Below, piece by piece: positions 15,862 to 24,749 of a stretch of 39,059 nucleotides of DNA. The stretch spans positions 1 to 39,059 of the forward strand of contig CANJHD010000020.1 in the NCBI GenBank assembly GCA_947474065.1. The letters run 5' to 3'. Position numbers and translations under genes: made by a program. The DNA is from Planctomycetaceae bacterium. Lineage in GTDB: Bacteria > Planctomycetota > Phycisphaerae > Phycisphaerales > SM1A02. Position 1 is the first letter of the stretch. Every line of letters begins with the position of its first letter. The notes below the pieces were generated by a model that worked only from the letters and a program-made list of their open reading frames with translations, did not search any database and was not told the DNA's origin.

Positions 15862-18800
15862 TCAGTGAGTGATCTCGCTGCCCACCGCAGTACCGGTTTG
15901 AACGAATGACGAATTGCTGCCATCCATAACTAGGGCTGCGTAGCCAGGAATTCTGAAGCGGGCTTGGCCGCTGAATCCCCAGTTGGGAAAATAGGTTTGC
16001 TTGACGAGGCCGTTGGACACGATAAATCCCGGCTCATCAGGCGTGACGATAGAGGTACCCGAGGACCCTGAGGCCACCCGGTAGGACCAAGAATACTGGC
16101 CAGCCATGTCAACGATGAATGCAGCACCTGCAAGCGCCGTGGAGGCTGGCACCGGCGGCGAGATTACGAAGCCATTCCCGGATGCGCCATCCTCGATACT
16201 GGATGTTCCGACGATCACTCCCTCGTGTGAAACCTGTCCGTCGATTCGCGCGTTACTCGAAAGGAGATGGTCACCATCCAACAGGAACGCCCAGTTGCTA
16301 CCCGTTGCGCCAGTAGTTAGGTGCGCAAACGCCCCACGCACCTCGACCCCGCCATCAACATGAACCAGCCTCTCGGCGTCGACGGACGATATCACGAGGT
16401 CGGTTCGATCACCCACGTGAACTTTCAAGGCAACCGTATCCGGCGAGTCGGTCGGGACCAACTCGATGCCCTGAATACGGGGGGTTGGTCCGGTGATGAC
16501 ATGATGTACGGCAACGAACGTGTTGGAACTACCGGTCCGGCGCACCGTCATAAACGGAGCGCTGTCGACGCGTCGCATGGAGGGTGCAGTACCAGTGATC
16601 ACCGTAGTGCCAGGGGCACCTGCCATGAACGTCAGGAGGCTGACGCCGTTGCCAAGTTTGAACACGGACAGCCAGTTACTGCCCGTCGAGGCCCCACGCA
16701 AATCGCTGATAAAGCCGCTGCCGACCGTGCCACCCATTGAACTGAGCGGCAGCGATACGTCGAGTTGCTGTGTCATCTGTAAGCAAGAGTGAAGCATGTA
16801 GTCATGGGTACTGCCACCCTTCACTCGGAAGATATCGACGACGTAAGTGTCACTGTCGTCAATCTTCACGAGTGCGACCGTGCGACGGTACATAGACACG
16901 TTCGTGACCATGTCGTACGCACGCGCTGCGTCCGCCTCGATGACCTGAACCGACGGAAACTCTGTGGACAGCAAGCGAAGTTGGCCGGCATCATCGGTGG
17001 ATTGCGATTCATACCAGCGTGCGCGCCAATCAGGAACCCCCGCGATTGAATCCTCGGGTTGCCGAGATCGTCGATGGGTTCCGTTTGGTCCAGAAGATCC
17101 TTGATTCACGTTGTCCACGACAACAGTCGCATGAGCCGCAGTACTCTGATGCCACCAACGAGAGGATTGCGAGCCTGCCATGGGATGATATTGGGTGCCG
17201 CTTATTACCTCGGTCTCCTTGGCCCACAGGTTCAAACTGAGTGCATCAAAGTGCGCATGACTCCCGGTGCCGCTCCAGTGGAGAGTTGCCATTGCCTTGG
17301 CTGCACCTGTACCAGTGATCAAGGAACCCTGTCCCATACAACCAAAGATGAATGAACTGGTGGGTGGCGAAGGGGTCCCATATACGATGGTGGGCCACGG
17401 CGTATCGTGGATACCCATCATCGTCCGGTCTGGCAAAGTGGTGTCCTTGATGACCTGCTCGCCACGAGCCATAGGAAGCGACATGAGGCTCAGAAGGTTG
17501 AGATTGTCGAAGCGCGTCCCGTCGCTCGCCACGAATCCAGTAGGGTCACTATAGCCTTGGAGAAGTTCTTGGCAGATATCCAGCATGCCGTGCACCAAGT
17601 CATAGTGATAGGCCGGGGATCCTTCGTGCCACCAGCCATCCGGATAGAAGCCGAAACGGAACATTTGCTTCAGATGATTGACGCCGTCGTGCACCAACTG
17701 CGGATCCGGCATGTACAGTCCGAAGTCTAGCTCACCCCGAATCTGGGACGCGTCCATGTTGGAATAGTCCGGCATTGGATTGTACTTACGCTGGGTCGCT
17801 ACGTGCAGATCGAGCATACTGCGGATCGCCGTCTCGGCATTAATATCGCGGGTCGCACCAGAATCAGCGATGATCGCGTTTGCCTGCGCAAGGGGGGTCC
17901 CTAGGATAAGGTCGAAGTAGATCCAGAGACCCCAAAGGCCCGTGCTGTACTCGGACTTGAAGGTATCGGGCGAAGACTGCTGAGCCCGCTGCCTTTGATC
18001 CTGCGGAACGTTGCAAGGCGTCCAGATTGGCCACTGTGGAATCGCCCAGGCAAACTTCGACAGCAGCGCGGCAGACCGCTCTGCGTGGCTGCGCTCGCCC
18101 GTTACGGCATAGAGCATTGCCAGATGCAGGCATGCATCGCGCATCTGAATGTTTGTAGCGTCCGCTGATCCCTCAAGTGAAATCATCGCCGCCAGCTGGG
18201 CTGGTGTCCGATTCACCAATTCACCCAGCGTCGCGCGGGTCGCCTTTTCAACGGATGCGCGAAGTTGCGAATCATTGGTCGCCACGGCCTGAATAAACGC
18301 TTGGAACAACGCGCGATCGTAACTGCGCAAAAACAATCGGGACTCTGGGAGGCTTGCGGCGTAGTTCGCTGCCAATGCACTTGAGGTCGCGCCGTTGTAT
18401 GTCGCGAATGCACTCTCGGCCCAACCGAGGCAAGCTCCTCTCAACGGCTTGAACAACTCCACCAATGCTTGTGGCGTTGGCGTCATAGGTGGCGTTACGG
18501 GTGGCGTTACGGGTGGCGTTACCGGTGGCGTTACCGGTGGCGTTACCGGTGGCGTTACCGGTGGCGTTACCGGTGGCGTTACCGGTGGCGTCACGGGTGG
18601 CGTTACGGGTGGCGTTACCGGTGGCGTTACTGGTGGCGTTACCGGTGGCGTTACCGGTGGCGTCACGGGTGGCGTTACCGGTGGCGTTACAGGTGGTGTT
18701 ACAGGTGGTGTTACAGGTGGTGTTACGACCGGGGAAGGTGAATGGTTACGCCTTGCCGCCTTTGCTGCCTTCAGTGCGATCGCTCGTTGCTGCGCAGCCG

Positions 18801-19014
18801 CCCTCGTAACAGCACGCTTTCGAGCAGCTTCCATCTTCGCAACTGAAACCACCCGGGGCGTCGAAGTACTCGCAGAAGGGGTGGCACTCTGACAAAACGC
18901 CGAAGACTCAATGCAGGCGAAAGGACAAAGAGGCACCGACACCAATACGGCAGCGACAATCGCTTGAGTTACCCGAGAGGTAAATCGGAACCGTTGATGG
19001 ACGTCGATTTTCAT
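15862..19014 (-). CDS. Secreted heparinase II/III-family polysaccharide lyase with VTPP-repeat linker
   Basis: A protein of about 1,050 residues starting at ATG 19014 (an in-frame TTG lies five codons earlier). A signal peptide is followed by an Ala/Lys/Arg-rich segment, then a VTPP tandem repeat (residues about 96-176). Next is an alpha/alpha-toroid domain with DGWWHEGSPAYHYD, a heparinase II/III and alginate-lyase hallmark that usually carries the catalytic tyrosine. A beta-sandwich part follows with HAHFDALSLNLW and STAAHATVVVDN. Known relatives cleave uronic-acid polysaccharides by beta-elimination in the periplasm or outside the cell. With a mannuronic-acid pathway nearby it may trim or release the locally made glycan, as AlgL does for alginate. 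It is convergent with the GT4 gene and 69 bases downstream of the HisF-like gene's end, in the same direction. It is unusually long for the family because of the linker and C-terminal extension. Confidence 0.85.
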   Translation of the reverse strand: MKIDVHQRFRFTSRVTQAIVAAVLVSVPLCPFACIESSAFCQSATPSASTSTPRVVSVAKMEAARKRAVTRAAAQQRAIALKAAKAARRNHSPSPVVTPPVTPPVTPPVTPPVTPPVTPPVTPPVTPPVTPPVTPPVTPPVTPPVTPPVTPPVTPPVTPPVTPPVTPPVTPPVTPPMTPTPQALVELFKPLRGACLGWAESAFATYNGATSSALAANYAASLPESRLFLRSYDRALFQAFIQAVATNDSQLRASVEKATRATLGELVNRTPAQLAAMISLEGSADATNIQMRDACLHLAMLYAVTGERSHAERSAALLSKFAWAIPQWPIWTPCNVPQDQRQRAQQSSPDTFKSEYSTGLWGLWIYFDLILGTPLAQANAIIADSGATRDINAETAIRSMLDLHVATQRKYNPMPDYSNMDASQIRGELDFGLYMPDPQLVHDGVNHLKQMFRFGFYPDGWWHEGSPAYHYDLVHGMLDICQELLQGYSDPTGFVASDGTRFDNLNLLSLMSLPMARGEQVIKDTTLPDRTMMGIHDTPWPTIVYGTPSPPTSSFIFGCMGQGSLITGTGAAKAMATLHWSGTGSHAHFDALSLNLWAKETEVISGTQYHPMAGSQSSRWWHQSTAAHATVVVDNVNQGSSGPNGTHRRSRQPEDSIAGVPDWRARWYESQSTDDAGQLRLLSTEFPSVQVIEADAARAYDMVTNVSMYRRTVALVKIDDSDTYVVDIFRVKGGSTHDYMLHSCLQMTQQLDVSLPLSSMGGTVGSGFISDLRGASTGSNWLSVFKLGNGVSLLTFMAGAPGTTVITGTAPSMRRVDSAPFMTVRRTGSSNTFVAVHHVITGPTPRIQGIELVPTDSPDTVALKVHVGDRTDLVISSVDAERLVHVDGGVEVRGAFAHLTTGATGSNWAFLLDGDHLLSSNARIDGQVSHEGVIVGTSSIEDGASGNGFVISPPVPASTALAGAAFIVDMAGQYSWSYRVASGSSGTSIVTPDEPGFIVSNGLVKQTYFPNWGFSGQARFRIPGYAALVMDGSNSSFVQTGTAVGSEITH
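18488..18727. repeat. 12-bp minisatellite, 20 tandem units, encoding VTPP
   Basis: Twenty units of a 12-base repeat (consensus GGTGGCGTTACC on the plus strand) run without interruption inside the lyase gene. Variation is mainly at the third and last positions, mostly synonymous, so the VTPP protein repeat is kept while DNA units fall into subtypes. A Pro/Thr-rich stalk of this kind would act as an extended spacer between the membrane or wall and the enzyme. Confidence 0.95.
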
Positions 19015-19082
19015 GTCAAGATCGTCCAATACTGGAGGCCCGAATGCAAAGAAAGTGATTCCTAATGTTCCCTCGAAGCACC

Positions 19083-19856
19083 TTAGTCGTGGATTACACT
19101 AATGTCTGGATAATTGATAAGTACACCTCGAAGTGGTCCATAATATACGAACATACTGCCAGCAGCTACTGCGGACGCCCCCGCGGCAATTCCTTGCCGA
19201 AGGTGTTCGATTGTGCCGGCACCACCAAGCGCGATAACTGGTATGGAGACTGCATTTGCTACTTCATGGACAAGATCGCAGTGATACCCACCCATTGAAC
19301 CATCGCGATCAATCGATGTCAGGACTATCTCTCCACAACCAAGTTCTTCGCACCGTCGAGCCCAATCGACCGGTTTCCAACGGGTGCGACGACGTCCACT
19401 GTCAGTATAAACACGAGGTCCACCGAGAAGGGGAGTTGCTACTTCGATTGATGCAACCACAGCTTGAGCACCAAACTCCCGTGCGGCCGCGGATGCCAGT
19501 TCAGAGACGTCGTGCATGGCGGTGTTCAACACAACTTTTTCAAATCCGCTTCGAATTACAGCGCGCGCCTGTGTTATGTCACGAATGCCGCCTCCATATG
19601 AAATCGGCATGAAGGCTTCCCCAGCAATACCGCGGATCATCTCGACACGGCGGCCATCGAATGGCTGCCTGCCGATCTCGAGAAGTATTATCTCGTCAGC
19701 ACCTTTGTCGTTGAATAGCTTTACCGCATTTATCGGGTCGCCCACATATTTTGGCTTCTGAAACCGCCGCGTACGTACAAGTCGACCGTCAAACATCGTC
19801 AATGCCACAATGACGCGGGGCATCGGAGATTCAACCCTTTGAAAGTAAGCGGGCAT
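19083..19856 (-). CDS. hisF: HisF-like amidotransferase subunit (WbuZ/HisF2 type)
   Basis: A 257-residue (beta/alpha)8-barrel protein of the HisF family. Phosphate-binding loops are visible (ISYGGGIRD near 86-93 and ALGGAGTIEH further on), with SIDRDGSMGGYH at 181-192. Position 20 is threonine where histidine-pathway HisF has its catalytic aspartate (CLDV becomes ALTM), and E138 replaces the second catalytic aspartate. This and the neighbours argue for the sugar-amidotransferase subtype that channels ammonia with HisH to a WbpG-like enzyme, rather than histidine synthesis. The start ATG overlaps the HisH-like stop codon by one base (TAATG), implying translational coupling; a second ATG at 19823 is an alternative start. 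Confidence 0.88.
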   Translation of the reverse strand: MPAYFQRVESPMPRVIVALTMFDGRLVRTRRFQKPKYVGDPINAVKLFNDKGADEIILLEIGRQPFDGRRVEMIRGIAGEAFMPISYGGGIRDITQARAVIRSGFEKVVLNTAMHDVSELASAAAREFGAQAVVASIEVATPLLGGPRVYTDSGRRRTRWKPVDWARRCEELGCGEIVLTSIDRDGSMGGYHCDLVHEVANAVSIPVIALGGAGTIEHLRQGIAAGASAVAAGSMFVYYGPLRGVLINYPDISVIHD

Positions 19857-20536
19857 TACCGAGTCCCCAGAATCCGGTCAGCCCAAACTGCCCAACTAGT
19901 TAAAAAGGCCATACCGTGACGGTGACTTTTCTCAGGGTGAAACTGGGCCCCAATTGCATTACCAATGCGCGCTACGGATGTGAAGCGCACGCCACCAAAT
20001 TCCGATTCACAGACAGAACCGCTACCAAGCGGAGCCGGATCAATGTAGTAAGAATGTGTGAAATACATACGTCCTGACGACAATTCAAAGGGTAGGGTCC
20101 CTGTCGGTGGACAAAAAGGTTGCCATGCCATGTGTGGGACACGAAGTAGGGCGCCGTCAAGCCCATGAACTGGGAACCGACGAACCGTCGTGGGCAACCA
20201 GCCAAGACCCTCTCCATTGCCCTCTTCGCTAGTGTGAGACATCAACTGCGCACCGAGGCAAATGCCTAAGACTGGACAATGCGCAGCGTGCACCGCATTA
20301 AGGCGACCGCGCAGCCCAGAAGAGTCCAATGACAGTGCGGCTCGGGTGAAGTGCCCAACACCGGGAAGGAGCACTGGATGGTCGCCAGTTAGTTGATCAG
20401 GGGAGCGAACCATCGCCGACTGAAGTCCGATACGCGCAAGCATCTTCTGCACTGAAGCAATGTTGCCCGTATCCAAGTCAACAACCTCGATCCGCTTACC
20501 AGATTTGTTTGAACCGCCATACATTCCATTGAGCAT
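19856..20536 (-). CDS. hisH: HisH-like glutamine amidotransferase subunit
   Basis: A 226-residue class I glutamine amidotransferase. The triad is complete: nucleophile C93 in LGICLGAQ, and H200 and E202 in AQFHPEKS; LLPGVGHF gives the usual oxyanion-region motif. It hydrolyses glutamine and passes ammonia through the HisF-like partner. In surface-glycan loci this pair supplies ammonia to a WbpG-type ligase that converts an N-acetyl group into an acetamidino group. Two WbpG-like partners are encoded at 26166 and 30278. The start could be ATG 20536 or ATG 20524; the first gives a slightly longer tail before the conserved IEVVDLDTGNI strand. Confidence 0.92.
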   Translation of the reverse strand: MLNGMYGGSNKSGKRIEVVDLDTGNIASVQKMLARIGLQSAMVRSPDQLTGDHPVLLPGVGHFTRAALSLDSSGLRGRLNAVHAAHCPVLGICLGAQLMSHTSEEGNGEGLGWLPTTVRRFPVHGLDGALLRVPHMAWQPFCPPTGTLPFELSSGRMYFTHSYYIDPAPLGSGSVCESEFGGVRFTSVARIGNAIGAQFHPEKSHRHGMAFLTSWAVWADRILGTR

Positions 20537-21000
20537 AGCGCCAAGTTCATACCCTCGACAGCGGGCAAGGTCGAGTTTGGATCAGGGGCTTTGCCCCGGA
20601 CGGCCTCGGTTGCTCTATCTCTCCACGGGGCTGCACGACGGAAAAACCTGATCGTATCTCAACTGGGCACATCCCGAGCCAAACTATTGCGATGCACCGA
20701 AACCCGAGTGCAGCGGCGCGCACGATCGGCGCTGGAACAACTGTTACCCCGGCGCCTGTGCTCGGCAACTTCCCCGTGCAGTGGCGAGTTAAGGATGGCG
20801 GGAATGGGAACTGGTACACCACGAACGCTCCGCTTTGTTGGTGGATTTGGCATAGCACACGAGCTAACAAAGTTAGTAGCCACCTTGCCTCGGTGACCGA
20901 TGCCGCTGAGCCGACCTTCCAGATCGGACGACTACTGCGTAAACTATGTCCTCGTCAGCGGCATGATGTCACTTCCGCCCTGCTTGAGAGAACTAAACCC
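20537..21000. other. Long divergent intergenic region
   Basis: These 464 bases separate the leftward HisH-like gene from the rightward epimerase gene. An open frame continues upstream of the epimerase but lacks family resemblance. Two short perfect hairpins are present: GGGGC-TTT-GCCCC at 20585-20597 and CTAAC-AAA-GTTAG at 20864-20876. The region should contain two divergent promoters; I cannot place them with confidence. Confidence 0.4.
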
Positions 21001-22071
21001 ATGAAGGTAACAACGATCATTGGAGCGAGGCCGCAGTTTGTAAAGGCTGCGGTTGTATCGCGAGCCTTTCGCGAGAGTGGTGCTGACATCGCTGAAACGA
21101 TTGTCCACACAGGTCAGCACTATGACGCGAACATGAGCGACGTGTTCTTCGCAGACCTAGATCTGCCAAAGCCAAAGCACAATCTTGGCATTGGAGGCGG
21201 ATCGCATGGGCACAACACTGGCCGCATGTTGGAGGCTATAGAGTTGGTCCTCATGAACGACCGCCCCGATTGGGTGCTTGTGTACGGGGACACTGACTCC
21301 ACGCTAGCCGGAGCTCTTGCGGCCGCCAAGTTACACATTCGTGTTGCACACGTCGAGGCAGGTCTGCGATCCTTCAATCGTCGAATGCCAGAGGAAGTCA
21401 ATCGAGTTCTCACGGACCACGCGGCCGATCTCCTGTTCACGCCAACCTCCGTTGCGACCCAAAACCTTCTGCGTGAGGGCATCCGAGACACGCGTGTCAT
21501 GCAGGTTGGCGACGTGATGTTTGATGCGGCGAAGTTTTATTCGCAGCGCTCCCGAGCGCCTGTGGGGTTTGTGCAACCACCAGCCTTTGTACTCGCTACC
21601 GTGCATCGAGCCGAGAACACGGATTCGTCCGATCGGCTCCGAGAAATTATATCTGCGCTAGATACATGTGCGGCAAAGGTGCCTGTCGTGCTGCCCCTGC
21701 ATCCTCGCACGCGCCAGCGTCTTGCGGCGTTTGGTATCCCGTCCCCAAACATCACAATGATTGATCCGGTCGGATATCTTGAGATGATATGGTTGCTGAC
21801 GCAGTGCCAATGTGTCGTGACTGATAGCGGAGGAGTGCAGAAGGAAGCGTACTTCTTCGCGAAACCATGTATAACGACCAGAGACGAGACCGAGTGGGTT
21901 GAGCTTGTCGATGCCGGGGCGAACCAACTTGTTGGCGCGGACTCAATCCGGCTGCGGGGGGCTCTTCAGAGCGTATTGTCTGGACACAGCCAAGTTCCGC
22001 CGGTATCCGGTAATCTATACGGCTCGGGTCAGAGTGCACTCGAGATTGTTCGCGGGTTGGCCGGATCCTGA
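21001..22071 (+). CDS. wecB: UDP-N-acetylglucosamine 2-epimerase family (WecB/WbpI-like)
   Basis: A 356-residue non-hydrolysing UDP-sugar 2-epimerase starting at ATG 21001 (MKVTTIIGARPQF). The open frame runs 103 codons further upstream, but only this start fits the family N-terminus. Motifs include HTGQHYD, VYGDTDSTLAGALAA, HVEAGLRSF, MPEEVNR and VTDSGGVQKEA. The NMSDVFFADLDLPKPKHNLGIGGGSHG region resembles the WbpI subgroup (key parts NMSDVFF and LGIGGGSHG), which inverts C2 of UDP-2,3-diacetamido-glucuronate to the manno form. Together with the WlbA-like dehydrogenase this supports a diacetamido-mannuronic acid product. Plain UDP-ManNAc synthesis remains possible. The gene is two bases upstream of a glycosyltransferase. 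Confidence 0.93.
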   Translation: MKVTTIIGARPQFVKAAVVSRAFRESGADIAETIVHTGQHYDANMSDVFFADLDLPKPKHNLGIGGGSHGHNTGRMLEAIELVLMNDRPDWVLVYGDTDSTLAGALAAAKLHIRVAHVEAGLRSFNRRMPEEVNRVLTDHAADLLFTPTSVATQNLLREGIRDTRVMQVGDVMFDAAKFYSQRSRAPVGFVQPPAFVLATVHRAENTDSSDRLREIISALDTCAAKVPVVLPLHPRTRQRLAAFGIPSPNITMIDPVGYLEMIWLLTQCQCVVTDSGGVQKEAYFFAKPCITTRDETEWVELVDAGANQLVGADSIRLRGALQSVLSGHSQVPPVSGNLYGSGQSALEIVRGLAGS

Positions 22072-22073
22072 TA

Positions 22074-23309
22074 ATGACACAAGTCACAGCGCCAATTGAT
22101 CATGCCGCGCATCCACGGACTGCGCTAGTCATGTTGCTCGATGACCCCACCAGCGATCCGCGACCAAAGCGAATGATTCAACTGCTCCGTGAAATGGGAT
22201 TCGCGATCGACGTGGTCAGTCGCCCTGCGAAGCGGAAGGTCGAGGTGGCGACCCATTTCGTCGTAAACCAGACAAGATTCTCGCGAGTGTGGCGAATGGC
22301 GTTCGCGAGGATTTGTGCCCCTTTTCTCTTGCGAGATGAGCAGAGAGACTGGCTTCTGGGTTGGCAGTGGAGTACATCTGAGGCATTTGCCGCAGTCGCC
22401 GCCCGAAACGTTTCCTACGATCTGGTTGTTGTCGAGGATCCTAGGTTACTACCTATAGGTCACAAGGCCCGTTCGGGCGGCGGCGCCCTGCTCTTTGATG
22501 CTCGCGAGTACTACCCCCGTCAGTACGAAGATGATTTGTTCTGGCGAATACTTGAGCGACCAGAGCGCCTGCGGCTGTGCCAGTCCTACCTCCCTTTGTG
22601 TGATCAGGTCATTACCGTTGCGCCGGGAATCGCGAAGGAGTACAAGAGAGAGTTTAATGTCGACGCTGCGGTTATTCGAAGCGTCCCTGAATTCATCCCG
22701 ACAGCACCACGAGCCACCTCTGAGGAAACCATTCGCGTTGTCCATCATGGGATTGCCAATCCAAATCGAAAATTGGAGAAAATGTTCGATGTTGCGCGCA
22801 TGCTCGACCGGAGATTTCAACTTGATTTCTTCCTCACGGGATCTCCCGGTTATCTGGCTAAACTTCGGAAGATCGCGAGCGGCTTGCCCAATGTCAAGGT
22901 CAAGGACCCGGTCCCGTTTGATGCCATTCACTCCACGCTCGCGACGTACGACATTGGTCTCTACTACCTTGAGCCTAGGGGATTCAATGTAACTTACAAT
23001 CTGCCAAACAAGCTCTTTGAGTTCATTCAGGCCAGACTTGCCGTGGCCATCGGGCCGTCGCCGGAAATGGCCTCGATTGTCAGGAAGTACGAGTGCGGCG
23101 TCGTTGCAGGTGAATTTTCAACAACGGCGATGGCGGCTAGTCTAAATCGGCTTGATGCCGCCGCAATCGACCGACTCAAGGGGGGCGCAGACACTGCTGC
23201 GCGGGAATTGAACTTTGGAAACGAGTCGCTGCGACTACGCCAGTTGATTGAGGGTCTGTTGGAACTCAACATCGCGCGCCGCTTGAAGCTAGTGGCGCGT
23301 GCGGATTGA
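22074..23309 (+). CDS. Glycosyltransferase (GT4-like, GT-B fold)
   Basis: A 411-residue protein with a GT-B layout. The N-terminal half includes RPKRMIQLLREMGFAIDVVS and a YDLVVVEDPRLLPIG strand. The C-terminal half has IRVVHHGIANPNRKLE, a DFFLTGSP strand and NLPNKLFEFIQARLAVAIGPS, which is the nucleotide-sugar binding segment of GT4-like enzymes. Its specificity is unknown. The ATG begins two bases after the epimerase stop codon, so the pair is translationally linked and this transferase may use the epimerase's product sugar. Confidence 0.85.
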   Translation: MTQVTAPIDHAAHPRTALVMLLDDPTSDPRPKRMIQLLREMGFAIDVVSRPAKRKVEVATHFVVNQTRFSRVWRMAFARICAPFLLRDEQRDWLLGWQWSTSEAFAAVAARNVSYDLVVVEDPRLLPIGHKARSGGGALLFDAREYYPRQYEDDLFWRILERPERLRLCQSYLPLCDQVITVAPGIAKEYKREFNVDAAVIRSVPEFIPTAPRATSEETIRVVHHGIANPNRKLEKMFDVARMLDRRFQLDFFLTGSPGYLAKLRKIASGLPNVKVKDPVPFDAIHSTLATYDIGLYYLEPRGFNVTYNLPNKLFEFIQARLAVAIGPSPEMASIVRKYECGVVAGEFSTTAMAASLNRLDAAAIDRLKGGADTAARELNFGNESLRLRQLIEGLLELNIARRLKLVARAD

Positions 23310-23396
23310 CTGGTCTGCGTATCGACTGTCTACAACATTGAATCATGAACGTTCAAACGCCGTGGGGTCAACCGGTTTCGGTCAGGATTCAGGTGA

Positions 23397-24137
23397 ATGG
23401 CGCGGTATTCTGTAAAAATGGCAATCGATCACTCCCTGACTTATACGAAACTTCGGTTACGGAATATCCCTCACAAGCTGCGACTGAAGCACATTCGCGA
23501 GATCGTTCGCTCATTGGGTATTGTCGATGTTGGAAGGTATCTAGACGTGGGTTCGAGCAACGGGTTCGTCACGAACGAAGTGCAAAATATCCTTCATTCA
23601 AAGGTCGTTTGGGGGATTGACTATTCACCGGAACATGTAATGACGGCGCAATCCCGCTATAAGGACTTCCGGTTCCAACAGGCTGATCTGAATGGCCCAG
23701 TTGAATTGGGCTTAACGTTTGATTTCATCACATGCTTTGAAACAATTGAACATACTGGTCGCCTATCGAATGCCATTGATCAGATTTACAAGCATCTTTC
23801 GCCAGGCGGTACGTTGCTCATCACGGTGCCAATAGAAATTGGGTGGATAGGAATTGCTAAGTTTGCGATGAAGAACTTTGTCTACGGCGACAGTTTCCAG
23901 GAGATAACCGGTACCAAGTGGAACTACCTGCGTGCCCTGCTTCGTGGAGACCGGATGAGCCTGATGAGAGACGCTAGTTGCCTGAGTTACGGAGAGCATT
24001 ACGGATTTGACCATCGTGAGATCAATGCTCACCTCGATAAATTACAGATTCCGTACGCATCTAGTCGCAAATTTTCTACTAAGCTTTACGTGATCAAGAA
24101 GGCTGTCCCGCCAGCTCCGCTATTACATGGAAGTTGA
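23397..24137 (+). CDS. Class I SAM-dependent methyltransferase
   Basis: A 246-residue methyltransferase. The SAM-binding motif I is YLDVGSSNGF (48-57), followed by WGIDYSPEHV, QADLNGP and FDFITCFETIEHTG, with a post-motif LSPGGTLLITVP. This order is typical of the Methyltransferase 11/12 families that methylate sugars, lipids or small molecules. In the locus it could O-methylate a glycan residue or its reducing or capping end. ATG 23397 is used; ATG 23418 is an alternative eight codons in. The gap to the upstream glycosyltransferase is 87 bases. Confidence 0.88.
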   Translation: MARYSVKMAIDHSLTYTKLRLRNIPHKLRLKHIREIVRSLGIVDVGRYLDVGSSNGFVTNEVQNILHSKVVWGIDYSPEHVMTAQSRYKDFRFQQADLNGPVELGLTFDFITCFETIEHTGRLSNAIDQIYKHLSPGGTLLITVPIEIGWIGIAKFAMKNFVYGDSFQEITGTKWNYLRALLRGDRMSLMRDASCLSYGEHYGFDHREINAHLDKLQIPYASSRKFSTKLYVIKKAVPPAPLLHGS

Positions 24138-24240
24138 GTGCCGCATCGAATTGACCTGACTACGCTGTTGAGCGCGAAGTTTGCGCAGTAGTCGTCCTGT
24201 CTTGATTTCCCCTTGATTACTTAGCCGAACCGGCTGAGAG

Positions 24241-24540
24241 TTGTCTCGGGAAGTACGGCCTCCTGAGAAGATGGAGGTTCATGTGAAGAAGAAGCGTTTC
24301 ACCGAAGATCCGATCGTCCACGCACTGGCGCAGAAGTCGGCGGGTCAGACGATCACGGAGATCTACCGCCGGCTCGGCGTGGCCGAGCAGACGTTTTATC
24401 AGAAGAAGTTTGGCGCCGATCCGCATGCTACTGCGTCGCGAGAGTTGGTTAGTCAACCACAAGTGCACGGGGCATCGCATCGATGACCTGAATCTCATGC
24501 GAAATCGTCCACGCAGAAGGAAATCGGTGGCGCCCGGCAT
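24241..24540 (+). mobile_element. IS3-family transposase remnant (OrfA fragment plus OrfB fragment)
   Basis: From about 24271 the frame reads VKKKRFTEDPIVHALAQ and then a helix-turn-helix (ITEIYRRLGVAEQTFYQKKF), matching the N-terminus of IS3-family OrfA. Near 24420 that similarity stops. About 20 bases later a different frame reads ESWLVNHK and LMRNRPRRRKS, which resembles the start-side region of IS3 OrfB (xGWxVNHKRVYR...RRRRK). The centre of the element has therefore been deleted and the catalytic DDE part is gone. No inverted repeats or target duplications were recognised. It is a fossil of an insertion upstream of the Wzy-like gene. Confidence 0.75.
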
Positions 24541-24749
24541 TGTGCCCTTGAGTCTCAAATCTGTGTCTCAGGAGACCATGCAGCGAACCAATGGCCACCG
24601 ATAGTGATTTCGCCTTTGGAGTGAGATTCTGGTACCCGGCGCAATTTTCTCAGGTGTACATTTTCTCGGGTATACAACTGTGTGTCCGCGAAATGTAGCC
24701 ACAGTGCACAACAGCCAAATCAGAAGCCGCGGCAGGAGCACAGCAATCA

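Noticed and set aside
18488-18727. Possible CRISPR array
   Set aside because: Units are 12 bases, directly adjacent and without spacers; this is a coding minisatellite.
18395-18892. Plus-strand open frames across the 12-bp repeat, giving Gly/Val/Thr or Trp/Arg repeats
   Set aside because: A repeat with a period divisible by three opens all frames on both strands. Only the minus-strand frame continues into recognisable lyase domains.
20585-20597. GGGGC-TTT-GCCCC hairpin as a terminator
   Set aside because: No T-tract on either side and it lies in a divergent upstream region where a terminator is not expected.
20692-21000. N-terminal extension of the 2-epimerase or an extra gene
   Set aside because: The 103 extra residues do not resemble epimerases, and ATG 21001 gives the exact family N-terminus.
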